From Desulfohalobiaceae bacterium S24 (GTDB taxonomy: Bacteria > Desulfobacterota > Desulfovibrionia > Desulfovibrionales > Desulfothermaceae), in NCBI GenBank assembly GCA_011389765.1, contig JAABTT010000008.1:1-64000 (forward strand): DNA of 64,000 nucleotides, read 5' to 3'. Numbering within the stretch: the first letter of the stretch is position 1; every line of letters starts with the position of its first letter. Of this stretch, positions 1-8,680 are shown piece by piece. The translations under genes were made by a program, and so were the position numbers. The notes below the pieces were generated by a model that was not told the DNA's origin, did not search any database, and worked only from the letters and a program-made list of their open reading frames with translations.

Positions 1-2
1 AG

Positions 3-146
3 CTCAAAAGTAAAGGGACCCCCATTCCGTCCAACGACATCTGGATCGCGGCCCAGACCATGGAATCCGGAGCGGAACTCATCACCATGGATGCCCACTT
101 TGAAAACATCGACGGACTCGTGGTCCGATTCTTTTCCAATCCCTGA
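3..146 (+). CDS. C-terminal fragment of a PIN-domain (VapC-type) toxin, truncated by the window edge
   Basis: Frame 3 reads LKSKGTPIPSNDIWIAAQTMESGAELITMDAHFENIDGLVVRFFSNP* : the NDxWIAA...A.LIT.D.HF..I.GL.V pattern is typical of VapC C-termini. Absent from the ORF track because it has no start in the window. Confidence 0.8.
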   Translation, partial: LKSKGTPIPSNDIWIAAQTMESGAELITMDAHFENIDGLVVRFFSNP

Positions 147-211
147 ACTCCTCCACGACTGCCCAGCCGGTCGCGACAAGGGCAAGGCTTTGTTTGCGCC
201 GGCGATGGCGC

Positions 212-241
212 TTTTTGCCCAGGAACGTCGCCGGGCAAAAA
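212..241. terminator. Terminator-like hairpin downstream of the vapC fragment
   Basis: tttttgccc ... gggcaaaaaaa inverted repeat followed by an A/T run. Confidence 0.45.
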
Positions 242-442
242 AAGAGAACCCATTCCTTCTTCATCCATCTCGAACATCTGCCTTTATCATCAAGTGCTTG
301 TCGAGGCATAGCTGAAAGCGACGTCTGAAGGCTTTGCGAATGGTTGTTGCAGGAACTTCATTTTCTTTGAAAAAAACGCTCCAAATAGGTCTTTGTTTCC
401 TTTGACACGAGGTCGTTCTGCCCTTTGTCCCCAGGCTCTCCT

Positions 443-1639
443 TCAGGAGAGATAGCCCAGCAGAAAAAGAGGAAAACGATCATCTCCTGGAGCAGAGACG
501 TCTGCGAATACGATTTTGCGGTCGTACTTCACCCCCTTGAATTGGGACCGGCCTTTCCCGGGACCACCGATTTCAACAACCAGTTTCTTGGCCGCCTCCT
601 GGATCAGGTAATCCGGCGTCTTGGCCCCGCGAGTGCTTTTCAGATACTGAAATCGTATTTTGGCCTGCTTCAGGGACTCTACAAAGAAGTCTTCGCGCAG
701 CCCCCCGACTGCTTCTTCAATATCCCTGAAAAGCAATCGAACGGGCGGGGTCATGACAACCTTTGGCTCGCGCAGAACATTCGCCCCGGTAGGGAAAACC
801 CGGTGCAGGATAAAAGCCCGCTCCAAATAATCGACATACTGCTCAGCCTTATACTTGGTAATGCCGATATTTCTGGACAGACTGGAGTAGTTCACACCGT
901 CCACAGTTGATCGTCCCACGAACTGAAGCAGGCGCCTGATGGACTCGAGTTCGTTCAGAACGAGTCGGGCAACAGAAGGGATGTCCCTGTTGATGACCTT
1001 ATCCACGATGTTCCTCAAAAAATCCAGGGGCTCCGGTTCCTCGAGGGCAAAAGGCAGGACCCCTCCCCGGAGATAGTCGTGAAAGAAGCGTCCGGACCGG
1101 AGATGCTCAGGTTCCCATTTTTGAGCGACAAGCTGCTCAAGGTTGAGTTTGGGAACAGTGATATTTTGGGAGAAGGCCAGGTACTCACGAAAGGAAAACC
1201 CATGGAGATTGTACAGGCGAACCCGGCGTGACAGGTCATGGGCGGATTCCTGCATTGCAAGTGCCACAGAACTCGAAAACAGCACCCGGATATCGACAAA
1301 ATCGTAGAGTCGCTTCAGCAAAGCAGTGTGATCCGGAAGGAAGTGAATTTCATCCAGAAGAAAGGTTTGAAATCCGTAGTGTTGATTGAGACTTCGGATC
1401 ACCTCCCAGGCGTTGTCATCATGATCGAGGGAATCCGCAGACAGATAAAACGCATTCTCGTGCTCAAGGGCGTACTGTCGAAGCAGTACTGTTTTGCCGG
1501 TTCCGCGGGCGCCGACGATTCCGATGAAATGCCTGCCCTGGTCAGACACCAGCCTGGAAAAAAGGAAGCGCTTGTACCTGTATTTTCGACCCTCATGTTT
1601 GGCCAGGTCGTGGAATTCGAGAAGCCTGTTGATCATCAT
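443..1639 (-). CDS. AAA ATPase, AAA_14/DUF4143-type
   Basis: P-loop GARGTGKTVLLRQ, Walker B FLLDEIHFL, C-terminal nuclease-like region TPDYLIQEAAKKLVVEIGGPGKGRSQFKG. Confidence 0.85.
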   Translation of the reverse strand: MMINRLLEFHDLAKHEGRKYRYKRFLFSRLVSDQGRHFIGIVGARGTGKTVLLRQYALEHENAFYLSADSLDHDDNAWEVIRSLNQHYGFQTFLLDEIHFLPDHTALLKRLYDFVDIRVLFSSSVALAMQESAHDLSRRVRLYNLHGFSFREYLAFSQNITVPKLNLEQLVAQKWEPEHLRSGRFFHDYLRGGVLPFALEEPEPLDFLRNIVDKVINRDIPSVARLVLNELESIRRLLQFVGRSTVDGVNYSSLSRNIGITKYKAEQYVDYLERAFILHRVFPTGANVLREPKVVMTPPVRLLFRDIEEAVGGLREDFFVESLKQAKIRFQYLKSTRGAKTPDYLIQEAAKKLVVEIGGPGKGRSQFKGVKYDRKIVFADVSAPGDDRFPLFLLGYLS

Positions 1640-2063
1640 GTCCCCTCATTTTGAAAAGTCATTTGACAAGATGTCTATCATTTTGTCAAATGGTTTTCCA
1701 AAATGATGATAAATAAACTATTTAGCTGTCCCCTTGTGCGTCCCTTACAGTAGGGCGGCTTAATCCGAGAGCCAGCCCCTCTGCCCGTTTTGGCCTGCCG
1801 CTCGGAGAGGGCGGCCTACTAAAGAACCCTGAATGAGATTGGATATCTCAAAAAGTGTCAACTACTTTTTAGAGGCGAAAGCTCGGCAGTAAACGTGGTG
1901 TTAAGTTCACATTGAACAAGCAATAATCACGCCAAACATCTCAAGTCAAATATATCAATGGCTTACGTCTTGAAGGAGGAACAGAAAGCAGGCATTTTGT
2001 CCGGTAAAAGCAGACAGATTGCTCCTGATTCAGGAGATGAGCCGGGCAGAATACAATTTCTCA

Positions 2064-2112
2064 TTGACTTTTTTTATGCAGGTACCTAAAATAGAGTCAT
2101 GACTTAGGTACC
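2064..2112 (+). promoter_or_regulatory. Probable mazEF-like promoter/operator
   Basis: TTGACT (2064-2069), 17 nt, TAAAAT (2087-2092); inverted repeat ggtacctaa (2081-2089)/ttaggtacc (2104-2112) overlaps the -10. Confidence 0.5.
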
Positions 2113-2139
2113 GAAAGTAAGTACCTGAAGGAGGTACAT

Positions 2140-2373
2140 ATGATTCAGGCTAAATTTCGTGTTGATGAAGCACAGGCTCACTTTTTACAAAATTTCAAAT
2201 CCTATGGCTTTAAGGACAAAAGCTCTATGCTTCGGGCGGCCATAGAGCATTTCAAACAAGAAATCCAACAAGAAAGTCTTCGAAAATCTGCTGATTTATA
2301 TTCCGAATTATATACCCAAGATGACGAACTCAAGGAACTCACGGAAACAGCGCTCTCTGGATGGCCGGAATGA
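2140..2373 (+). CDS. Antitoxin (ribbon-helix-helix-like) of a MazF-type TA pair
   Basis: Small ORF directly upstream of and overlapping the MazF-like ORF; preceded by a strong RBS (ggagg). Confidence 0.7.
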   Translation: MIQAKFRVDEAQAHFLQNFKSYGFKDKSSMLRAAIEHFKQEIQQESLRKSADLYSELYTQDDELKELTETALSGWPE

Positions 2374-2726
2374 CAACGTTGAAAAGGGGCATGATTATTG
2401 ACCTCAATCTCGAACCGTCGCTGAGCTCTGAAACCGGAAAAATCCGACCATGCGTGGTAGTAACCAATGATGTCTATAATGAACGAGTCCCGATTATCCA
2501 AGTTGTTCCAGTTACGCAGTGGAGTCCCCAAAAAGCCCGCATTCAAACCAATATTGAAATCCTTCCTTCACCAGAAAATGGTCTCTCCAAAAGATCCCTG
2601 GCAGACTGTCTGCAAACACGCCCCGTTGATCAGCGCCACAGATTGGTGAAAATCCGTGGGCATCTGTCCTCCGACAGCCTCAAGGCAATCGATCGATCCT
2701 TAAAAATTGTTTTTGAACTGAAGTGA
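2361..2726 (+). CDS. MazF/PemK-family endoribonuclease toxin
   Basis: LKRGMIIDLNLEPSLSSETGKIRPCVVVTNDVYN...QVVPVT...SLADCLQTRPVDQRHRL is a MazF signature. Confidence 0.92.
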   Translation: MAGMTTLKRGMIIDLNLEPSLSSETGKIRPCVVVTNDVYNERVPIIQVVPVTQWSPQKARIQTNIEILPSPENGLSKRSLADCLQTRPVDQRHRLVKIRGHLSSDSLKAIDRSLKIVFELK

Positions 2727-2757
2727 CATCCGGAAATGAAAGGAAGACTAGCGTTTA

Positions 2758-2853
2758 AGGAAACGCTTGTACCTGTATTTTCGACCCTTCTGTTTGGCCA
2801 GATCGTGGAATTCGAGTAGCCTGTCAATCATCATGCTCCCTCATTTTGAAAAG
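2758..2853 (-). pseudogene. Truncated duplicate of the 5' end and upstream region of the AAA ATPase gene (443..1639)
   Basis: ~96 bp aligns to 1563..1658 with about 8 mismatches; minus strand reads MIDRLLEFHDLAKQKGRKYRYKRFLKR* versus MMINRLLEFHDLAKHEGRKYRYKRFLFSR. Confidence 0.85.
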
Positions 2854-2907
2854 GTCGAGCTCGCAATAGTGATAGGGGAGTGAACAGGGGCGGGCACCTC
2901 TCTGTTT

Positions 2908-3363
2908 TCATGGGGATTCGGGCTGGATGAGCATGCTTCGAAGGTCGAACCCTAAGGCGGCCGAGTGCATCAGGCTATCGCAGGTGACGAGGACGGCCTT
3001 ATGCTCCCAGCTGCAGGCCAGATGGAGCGCATCCAGGGTACGCAGGGAGGTTTTTCGTGCGGACAGCCATTTTTCGGCCCGGGAATAATGGACGGCGGTC
3101 AGGGGCTGGGTGGTGAAGAGTCCGGACTGCTGATCCCTAAAGAACAAGTCCTCGATCCGTGATGCCTGGGATTCTTCGATTTCCTGCATCCGAACCCAGC
3201 GGGACAGGGAAGAAGCGAATTCGACCCAGGTCAGGTCGCTGAGCAGAACCGGCGGCTTCAGCTGCAGCAGAAAATCTTCAAGGACAGGGCTGACGGCTTC
3301 TTCCCGGTAATAGGGAAGCAAAGCACTCGTATCGAGGTAATAGGACTCAGCCGCGTTCATCAC
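2908..3363 (-). CDS. PIN-domain toxin (VapC family)
   Basis: YYLDTSALLPYY start, central D/E residues, RTLDALHLA...LVTCDSLMHSAA. Confidence 0.88.
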   Translation of the reverse strand: MMNAAESYYLDTSALLPYYREEAVSPVLEDFLLQLKPPVLLSDLTWVEFASSLSRWVRMQEIEESQASRIEDLFFRDQQSGLFTTQPLTAVHYSRAEKWLSARKTSLRTLDALHLACSWEHKAVLVTCDSLMHSAALGFDLRSMLIQPESP

Positions 3364-3601
3364 GGATACTGCGGATTTCTTCTGTGGACGAACGAATGGC
3401 CTCGGGAATGCTCGCCCTGAATTCCCTTCTTCGAGGGAAGGAGGCCGCCTCCTGGCGGTGCTCTCGGAATTGCATAAGTTTTGCCACGGACTTGCCTCGC
3501 CGAGTGATGATCACCTCTTCACCGGTGCATACCGCATCGAGCAAACGTCCGATGTGCTGTCTGGCTTCACGTACATTGATTCGTTGCATAGACCCTCTCA
3601 C
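3347..3601 (-). CDS. Antitoxin, Phd/YefM family (likely start at internal M, 3589)
   Basis: INVREARQHIGRLLDAVCTGEEVIITRRGKSVAKL is typical Phd/YefM; overlaps vapC start. Confidence 0.88.
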   Translation of the reverse strand: MRGSMQRINVREARQHIGRLLDAVCTGEEVIITRRGKSVAKLMQFREHRQEAASFPRRREFRASIPEAIRSSTEEIRSIRDERG

Positions 3602-3616
3602 TTCTTGTTTGGACTA

Positions 3617-3644
3617 AGTGTACATCTTTTTGTGTACATGTCAA
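3617..3644 (-). promoter_or_regulatory. Probable vapBC promoter with repeated TGTAC operator half-sites
   Basis: Minus strand TTGACA-16 nt-TACACT with two GTGTACAT-like repeats, just upstream of the antitoxin start. Confidence 0.45.
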
Positions 3645-4050
3645 GTGTTTATTCATTTAAAATAATCGCTGCAGCTGGATAGAAAAAAAGCGCGGCAACG
3701 GCTCTTTTCGCTGCTTGTCGCGGCGACTTGTCACGGCGTAACTGTCAAGTGAAGACGTAAGCTGAAAGCGACGCCTGAAGGCTCGGCGAACGGTTGTTCA
3801 AGGAACTTCTTTCCTTTTGAAACAGCACCTCAAAAAACTGTCCCTCTGCCTCTGCGCTCTTCCGCAAGTGATCCGCGCACAAGTCCGCAGCTATCCGGTC
3901 CGATGCCTATGCTTGATTCCTCTTTTCATTTTGGATATGAAATGAGCAGTTCATCTGAAAAATGCGTACCTTGAAGAATGGTCCCGCGAAGTTATATTTT
4001 GGGCTTTTCGAACTTAAAGCCGGATTTCAAACACATACAAAATCCAATCC

Positions 4051-6726
4051 ATGCCTGATATCCGCTTCCATCCCAAAGGGCGGCTTCTGTTGGAAGACTC
4101 TCCGCAAGAAACCCAAGGCCCACCCGATTTTCAATCCTTGCGGGAGGGGTTTCGTTTTGACTGGCGCCTCGGTTTCTTCCTCCTGGCCGCGGAAACCGAC
4201 ACCGGCCATTATTCCCCGAGCATGCGTTTCTGGCGGGAGATCGCAGCCGATTATCTGACAAAAGTCTGTCATATCCCGGGTTCAGAGAGTGAGGTCTCGG
4301 TGCAGCCCCCGGCTGGTTCCACCCTGATGCGCTGGGTTCTGGATGCTCCGCCCATGACCGGTGTTGAATATCTTTCAGCCAAGCTGCTTTTGAAAGTCTT
4401 TACCGCCCTGGACCAATGGGGGTTGGAGACCATCAGAGCGGACGGTGGGCTGGATTCTTTTCTGAAAAAACGGGCACCGGACTGGAATCGGGTCGGCCGG
4501 GTCACCTTTCACCTGGCTGAAAACAAGAAACAACCGAGCCGCCCCTTTGCCTTCATGGCCTCTTTCAGCACAGGGATCGGGGCCGGAGGCAAAGTCAAGC
4601 ATCTGCCCCTGGGCAAGGCCCTGGAACTCTACGCCGGCAACAGCAACAAACCTGCCTTGATCAAGCTGCTGTCTCCGGTCAATGAGGCGGCCAAGCAATT
4701 GGACTGGGTTCAGAAGCTGGTGGACAGCGGGCAAATATACCGTCCTCTGGCCTGGTCTCCGGAGCAGGCCTACCAACTGCTGTGCAGCACCTCGGCCTTG
4801 AAGGACAGCGGGCTCTCGGTCAAGTTGCCGGACTGGTGGAAAAAACGTCCCAAACCTCAGGTTCAGGCGACCATCGGGCAGCAGAAAGGCGTCTCCATGG
4901 GCGTCGAATCCCTGCTGGATTTCAGCGTTGAGGTTGCTCTGGGGGATACTGTGCTCTCCCGGGAAGAACTGGCTGAGATCCTCTCCAGCCAGGGAGGCCT
5001 GATCCAGCTCAAAGGGCAATGGGTGGAGGTGGACCAGGAAAGACTGCAGCAGGCCATTGATCACTGGAACAGTCTGAAGGAGAAAACGAAAAACGGCGGG
5101 GTCTCTTTCGTAGAGGGCATGCGTCTGCTGGCCGGGGCCTCGACCGACCTCAAGCATGAAGATCAGTCCGAGGAGGATCGCTCCTGGGTCCGGGTAGAAG
5201 CCGGGACAGCCATGCAGGAAGTGCTGGACCGACTCCATGAACCGGACCGGCTTGAGGGGTTACAGACCAACCAGGAGCTCCGGGCGACCCTGCGGCCCTA
5301 TCAGCTGGAAGGGGTTTCCTGGCTGGATTTCCTTGCGGAATTGGGCCTGGGGGCCTGTCTGGCCGACGACATGGGGCTGGGCAAGACCCTGCAGGTCCTG
5401 GCCTTGCTCGCCGGCCGGCGCCAAAAGGGAACAGAGACCCCGGCACTCTTGATCCTCCCGGCCTCGCTTCTCGGAAATTGGAAAAGCGAAGCCGAACGTT
5501 TCACCCCCGGACTCAGGCTGCTCATGCTTCACCCTTCGGAAACGGACAAACGAACACTGACAGCGATTGGTAAGCATCCGCAAGAATTTCTCGGCACCTA
5601 CGACCTGGTGGTCAGCACCTACTCCATGATCCACCGCCTGGACTGGCTGGCAGACCAGCGCTGGTCCCTGGTCATACTGGATGAGGCCCAGGCCGTCAAA
5701 AACCATGGCACCCGCCAGAGCAGGGCAGTCAAGAAACTCTCCGCCCAGGCCCGCATCGCCTTGACCGGAACCCCGATCGAAAACCGGCTAAGCGATCTCT
5801 GGTCTCTGTTCGATTTTTTAAACCCCGGTCTCCTGGGCTCGGCAAAGGTCTTCCAGGATTTCGTGAAAAAGATGGAAGGCAGGACCCAAAACCCTTTCGG
5901 CCCGCTGCGCAGGCTGGTCAGCCCCTATATTCTGCGCCGTTTGAAAACCGACAGCACGATCATCGCCGACCTGCCGGACAAGACCGAGACCGTCAGATAC
6001 TGCAGCCTGACCAAGACCCAGATCAGGTACTACCAACAGGTCGTAAAGGCTATGAAGCAGGGCTTGCAAACAGAGGATGGTATGACCCGGCGGGGCCTGG
6101 TCCTGCAAACCCTGATGCGCTTGAAACAGATCTGCAATCATCCCAGCCAGTTTACAGGGGATGATGGATACGAGTCGGAGCAAAGCGGCAAGTTCAACCG
6201 CATCCGGGAGATCTGTCAGGAACTGGCCGATCGCCAGGAAAAGGCCCTGATCTTCACCCAGTTCAAGGAGATCATTCCTGCGCTGGAAGAACATCTGAGC
6301 CGTGTATTCGGCCACTCCGGCCTGGTCCTGCACGGTTCGACCGGCGTGAAGAAACGAAAAGGCCTGGTGGAACAGTTTCAGGATGACGAGGGACCGCCTT
6401 TTTTCATTCTCTCCTTAAAAGCCGGCGGCACAGGCTTGAATCTGACCGCGGCCTCCCATGTTATTCATTTTGATCGCTGGTGGAATCCGGCTGTGGAAAA
6501 CCAGGCCACCGACAGGGCCTTTCGCATCGGACAGAAGAAGAACGTCCTCGTGCATAAATTCGTGACCACCGGGACGATAGAAGAACGGATCGACAGGCTC
6601 ATCACTGAGAAGCAGGAACTGGCCGAGAGCCTTTTGGCCGGCAGCGGCGAGATCAAGCTGACCGAGCTCCCTGACGAGGAATTGCTTGAGCTGGTTCGAC
6701 TCGATGTGAGCAGAGCCGGAGCCTGA
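4051..6726 (+). CDS. SNF2-family DEAD/DEAH helicase
   Basis: LADDMGLGKTLQVLALLAG, VILDEAQAVKN, LTGTPIENRLSDLWSLFDFLNPG, GTGLNLTAASHVIHFDRWWNPAVENQATDRAFRIGQ. Confidence 0.97.
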   Translation: MPDIRFHPKGRLLLEDSPQETQGPPDFQSLREGFRFDWRLGFFLLAAETDTGHYSPSMRFWREIAADYLTKVCHIPGSESEVSVQPPAGSTLMRWVLDAPPMTGVEYLSAKLLLKVFTALDQWGLETIRADGGLDSFLKKRAPDWNRVGRVTFHLAENKKQPSRPFAFMASFSTGIGAGGKVKHLPLGKALELYAGNSNKPALIKLLSPVNEAAKQLDWVQKLVDSGQIYRPLAWSPEQAYQLLCSTSALKDSGLSVKLPDWWKKRPKPQVQATIGQQKGVSMGVESLLDFSVEVALGDTVLSREELAEILSSQGGLIQLKGQWVEVDQERLQQAIDHWNSLKEKTKNGGVSFVEGMRLLAGASTDLKHEDQSEEDRSWVRVEAGTAMQEVLDRLHEPDRLEGLQTNQELRATLRPYQLEGVSWLDFLAELGLGACLADDMGLGKTLQVLALLAGRRQKGTETPALLILPASLLGNWKSEAERFTPGLRLLMLHPSETDKRTLTAIGKHPQEFLGTYDLVVSTYSMIHRLDWLADQRWSLVILDEAQAVKNHGTRQSRAVKKLSAQARIALTGTPIENRLSDLWSLFDFLNPGLLGSAKVFQDFVKKMEGRTQNPFGPLRRLVSPYILRRLKTDSTIIADLPDKTETVRYCSLTKTQIRYYQQVVKAMKQGLQTEDGMTRRGLVLQTLMRLKQICNHPSQFTGDDGYESEQSGKFNRIREICQELADRQEKALIFTQFKEIIPALEEHLSRVFGHSGLVLHGSTGVKKRKGLVEQFQDDEGPPFFILSLKAGGTGLNLTAASHVIHFDRWWNPAVENQATDRAFRIGQKKNVLVHKFVTTGTIEERIDRLITEKQELAESLLAGSGEIKLTELPDEELLELVRLDVSRAGA

Positions 6727-6847
6727 ACGGACTAGGGAGTCTGAGACGGGGAATGCAGATAGACAAAGACCAGTCCCCAAAGCTGGCTAAGTGCTCTGGT
6801 TTGTTATTGCATTGATTCAGGGATAAGTCCCTCAGGAGGAATAGGTT

Positions 6848-7837
6848 ATGTCAGGCTGGGGATGGGGACGCTACGTCCCGGTGGCTGAACGACGGGCCAA
6901 GGCCCGTAAGAAAATGGAAAAACTCCGCAAACAGGGTCATGCTATCCAACCGGTGGAGATTTCCGGAAGGACCATCGCCCGGAGTTTCTGGGGGAAAGGA
7001 TGGTGCGACCACCTGGAATCATTTTCCGACTACGCCAACCGCTTGCCGAGAGGCCGGACCTATGTGCGTAACGGCTCTGTCTGCCACCTGGAAATAGAGC
7101 CCGGCAGGATCAAGGCCATGGTCAGCGGATCGAGACTCTATAACGTAGAGATCGGTATCAAGACCCTTGCTCCGGCCGCCTGGAAACGGATAAAGGACAA
7201 GTGTTCCGGGGAAATTGGCTCCATCCTCGAGCTGCTCCGGGGCCAGCTGTCGGATCGGGTCATGGAAATTGTCTCCGACCGTGAGAACGGGCTGTTCCCT
7301 TTGCCCAACGAGATCACCCTGAAATGCGACTGTCCGGACTGGGCCGTCATGTGCAAGCATGTCTCCGCCGTCCTCTACGGCATCGGCAGCCGGCTGGACA
7401 CTGAGCCGGAACTGCTGTTTCTGCTCCGGGACCAGGATCCGGCGGAGCTGATCGCTTCCGAGGTTTCCTTCCCTGTAGCCGAGGGGACAGCCCCGGAGGA
7501 GGTCCTCAGCGATGATGATCTGAGCAGTATTTTCGGCATTGAGCTGGATCAGGAGCCGGAGACCCCCACCCCTGCAAAAAAACGGAACGCTTCTCAAAAA
7601 GCGGCTTCGGCCGGGAAAAAATCCAAAAAGAAAAAAACGACTGTTTTCACCCCAAGCGGGAAAAACATCGCCCGGCTGCGCAAAAAGACCGGCCTCTCGG
7701 CAGCCTCATTCGCCGAGCAGATCGGAGTCAACCCGGCCAGTGTCTACCGCTGGGAAAAAAGTACCGGGAACCTGAAACTGCACAGCCGAACCTTGGCCGC
7801 ATTGACCCGGATTGAGGCAAGCATCGGGAAAGAATGA
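6848..7837 (+). CDS. SWIM zinc-finger protein with C-terminal Lys-rich linker and XRE-like HTH
   Basis: CDCPDWAVMCKHVSAVLYGIG (SWIM CxCx(n)CxH); C-term IARLRKKTGLSAASFAEQIGVNPASVYRWEKSTG (HTH). Confidence 0.92.
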   Translation: MSGWGWGRYVPVAERRAKARKKMEKLRKQGHAIQPVEISGRTIARSFWGKGWCDHLESFSDYANRLPRGRTYVRNGSVCHLEIEPGRIKAMVSGSRLYNVEIGIKTLAPAAWKRIKDKCSGEIGSILELLRGQLSDRVMEIVSDRENGLFPLPNEITLKCDCPDWAVMCKHVSAVLYGIGSRLDTEPELLFLLRDQDPAELIASEVSFPVAEGTAPEEVLSDDDLSSIFGIELDQEPETPTPAKKRNASQKAASAGKKSKKKKTTVFTPSGKNIARLRKKTGLSAASFAEQIGVNPASVYRWEKSTGNLKLHSRTLAALTRIEASIGKE

Positions 7838-8076
7838 GGCTGGGCAATTGGCAAGAGACATGTCGAGTCATACTATGAGGCAAAAAGAATCAAGGAATTT
7901 CACACCGGTCCCTCTGCCCCGGCCGCCGGACTGAAGCAGCTGGCAGGAAAAAATGAAGAGTTTAGCCCATAAATCGGCCCGCTCCAAATCCAGCGATGTC
8001 GAGCTTTTGAAAAAGCTGCTCTTGCGGGAGATCGTCTTTGAAGACGAAAAGCGCGGGGCTTTAAAGTAGGGAGCTG

Positions 8077-8100
8077 GACCCCGGCCTACGCCGGGGTGAC
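8077..8100. repeat. Short palindromic extragenic repeat
   Basis: ggaccccggcctacgccggggtgac; perfect CCCCGGC/GCCGGGG stem. Confidence 0.5.
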
Positions 8101-8480
8101 GGAGAAAGCAAAGTCTCGTTTCATACCGATCGTTTGTCCCTCCAGCTTCAAAGCTCAGAATGGTTTTGCTGTCTTCCAGTTCTTCCATGCTGTCGTCCTC
8201 AAGGGACGCACCCAGCATTTCCTCGATTTCAGATTCCTCCACAATCTCCATGGGCTGAAAATCCGGACAGGCCTCCCGGTTGAAATCAAACCCCAAAAAA
8301 TTTGGGGTACGATCCCGGCAGAACACCGCTCTTGACTTTTACGCAGAGAATAATCGATACTCAATATACCCGATATCTCCCCTTTGTCAGGTTTGACCTC
8401 TTTCTGGTAGATTTCAATTTCAGTATCCCGGAAATAATGACAGATGGGGTCTCGCGTTTCGGACCCGAAGCAGAGCTCGT
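8100..8480 (-). pseudogene. Frameshifted relic of an unknown protein
   Basis: Two overlapping minus frames give complementary protein-like segments (HYFRDTEIEIYQKEVKPDKGEISGILSIDYSLRKSQERCSAGI then NFLGFDFNREACPDFQPMEIVEESEIEEMLGAS), switching near an A6 run at ~8297. Confidence 0.5.
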
Positions 8481-8680
8481 CATTGCAAGCGAAGCAAGCC
8501 CCCGGGACCGCCCGATCGTCAGGCATTGCTTCAGCCAAGACGCATCGTTCGGTTCAATACCGGCCAAAGGCCGGTGCCGGGAAAGAACATTGAACCGGGC
8601 AGGCAATGAGGGGTGAGGGTGACAGTCTGTTGGAAAAGGACAGGTTCTTCATCGACCAAAGCGATGAAAGGGGAGTATCT

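Noticed and set aside
425-910. 161-aa plus-strand ORF
   Set aside because: Antisense to the AAA ATPase C-terminal half.
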